Assembly (NCBI GenBank): GCA_018857735.1
Contig: JABMCL010003811.1
Location: 1-64,000 of the forward strand
DNA length: 64,000 nucleotides
Direction of reading: 5' to 3'
Source of the DNA: Alviniconcha marisindica
Taxonomy: Eukaryota; Mollusca; Gastropoda; Provannidae
Positions 63,568 to 64,000 of this stretch are shown in pieces. The number at the start of each line of letters is the position of its first letter. Positions within the stretch are counted from its first letter, which is position 1. A model generated the notes under the pieces. The model saw only the letters and a program-made list of their open reading frames with translations. It was not told where the DNA came from and searched no databases. The position numbers were made by a program, and so were the translations under genes.

Positions 63568-64000
63568 CAGTAGGAATGGAGTCTAGTTTGGTACCTTCAG
63601 TAGTATTTGATGTTATGAACATACTCGGAGCACAGCCAGCACCAGGGATCACATTAATGTGTGTTTTATGCATATTTTACACAGCTTTGAATGCCACATA
63701 CATACATCCTCTTTTCCCTATTTTTGAACAGCTAAAAATAACTGTGTATTATGACTCGCAAACAGCAAAACAGTTTGACAGATCTTGCTTTTGTAAAACT
63801 GTTTTACTGATTTCACTTTCATGTGGATTTTTTTCTTGATTGGTGTGAAAAAGACTGAGTGTTGAGTAAATGTAAACTGATATAAATATATATATAGCAA
63901 AAGTGGCAACAAGAGGAAGTTCAGTTCAAGATGGTATCTGTGTGCTTGGAAAAGCCCATGTGCATTCCACCTCATCTCAGAAGTTTCCCGAACGTTGCCT

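Larger units (their letters stand above)
60870..64000 (+). other. ULK3 intron 1 (to the window end)
   Basis: It contains a G run (61236-61258), a TTA-repeat tail and minus-strand LINE (about 61600-62330), a possible transposase remnant (63022-63399), and otherwise AT-rich DNA (62331-63021, 63400-64000) in which I see no exon. Confidence 0.6.

Overview
The window is animal nuclear DNA: split genes with GT-AG junctions, very low gene density, long dinucleotide microsatellites, and many LINE, SINE and DNA-transposon remains. The repeat style (AAGGTCA-rich dispersed repeats, TTAA-flanked THAP elements, tRNA-SINEs with a TTAC-repeat tail) suggests a lophotrochozoan, most likely a mollusc. That assignment is inference, not proof. 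I see no bacterial genes, operons or CRISPR arrays.

Only two host genes are supported. (1) A ZNF474-like protein with eight C2HC zinc fingers lies on the minus strand. Four coding exons join in frame: 57741-56411, 42245-42095, 32534-32300 and 17275-17112, giving about 626 codons over 40 kb. The fingers alternate strictly between an A type (CYICGREFG...HEPQC) and a B type ([13 protein letters not shown]...C). (2) The first coding exon of the protein kinase ULK3 lies on the plus strand at 60741-60869, and the rest of that gene is beyond the window. The two genes diverge from a GC-richer interval at about 60.06-60.74 kb.

Layout. 1-5.8 kb: the 3' part of a Gypsy/Ty3 LTR element whose integrase is split by a 3.8-kb CR1/L2-like LINE and carries a 60-bp SINE-tail insertion. 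5.8-16.9 kb: intergenic repeats, including three stem-loop modules, a decayed RNase H fragment, two copies of an AAGGTCA-rich repeat, and a 2.1-kb THAP-bearing TTAA element. 16.9-57.8 kb: the ZNF474-like gene; its three introns hold a minus-strand LINE, two copies of a second THAP/TTAA element, a SAP-domain MITE in two copies, a long foldback, two SINE families, and at 43.5-55.0 kb a chain of TTAA-flanked elements in alternating orientation. 57.8-60.1 kb: upstream region of the ZNF474-like gene, with a decayed minisatellite. 60.1-64 kb: ULK3 promoter, exon 1 and part of intron 1, with LINE and transposase remnants.

The most striking observation is the TTAA chain. A 5.9-kb inverted pair (48968-54907) sits inside an internal TTAA of another member of the same family, and the two halves of the interrupted copy remain on either side. 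Three independent TTAA-flanked families occur here, two with THAP-domain remnants. That combination is typical of the Kolobok superfamily. All coordinates and comparisons were made by eye, so element boundaries are approximate unless a target-site duplication is stated.
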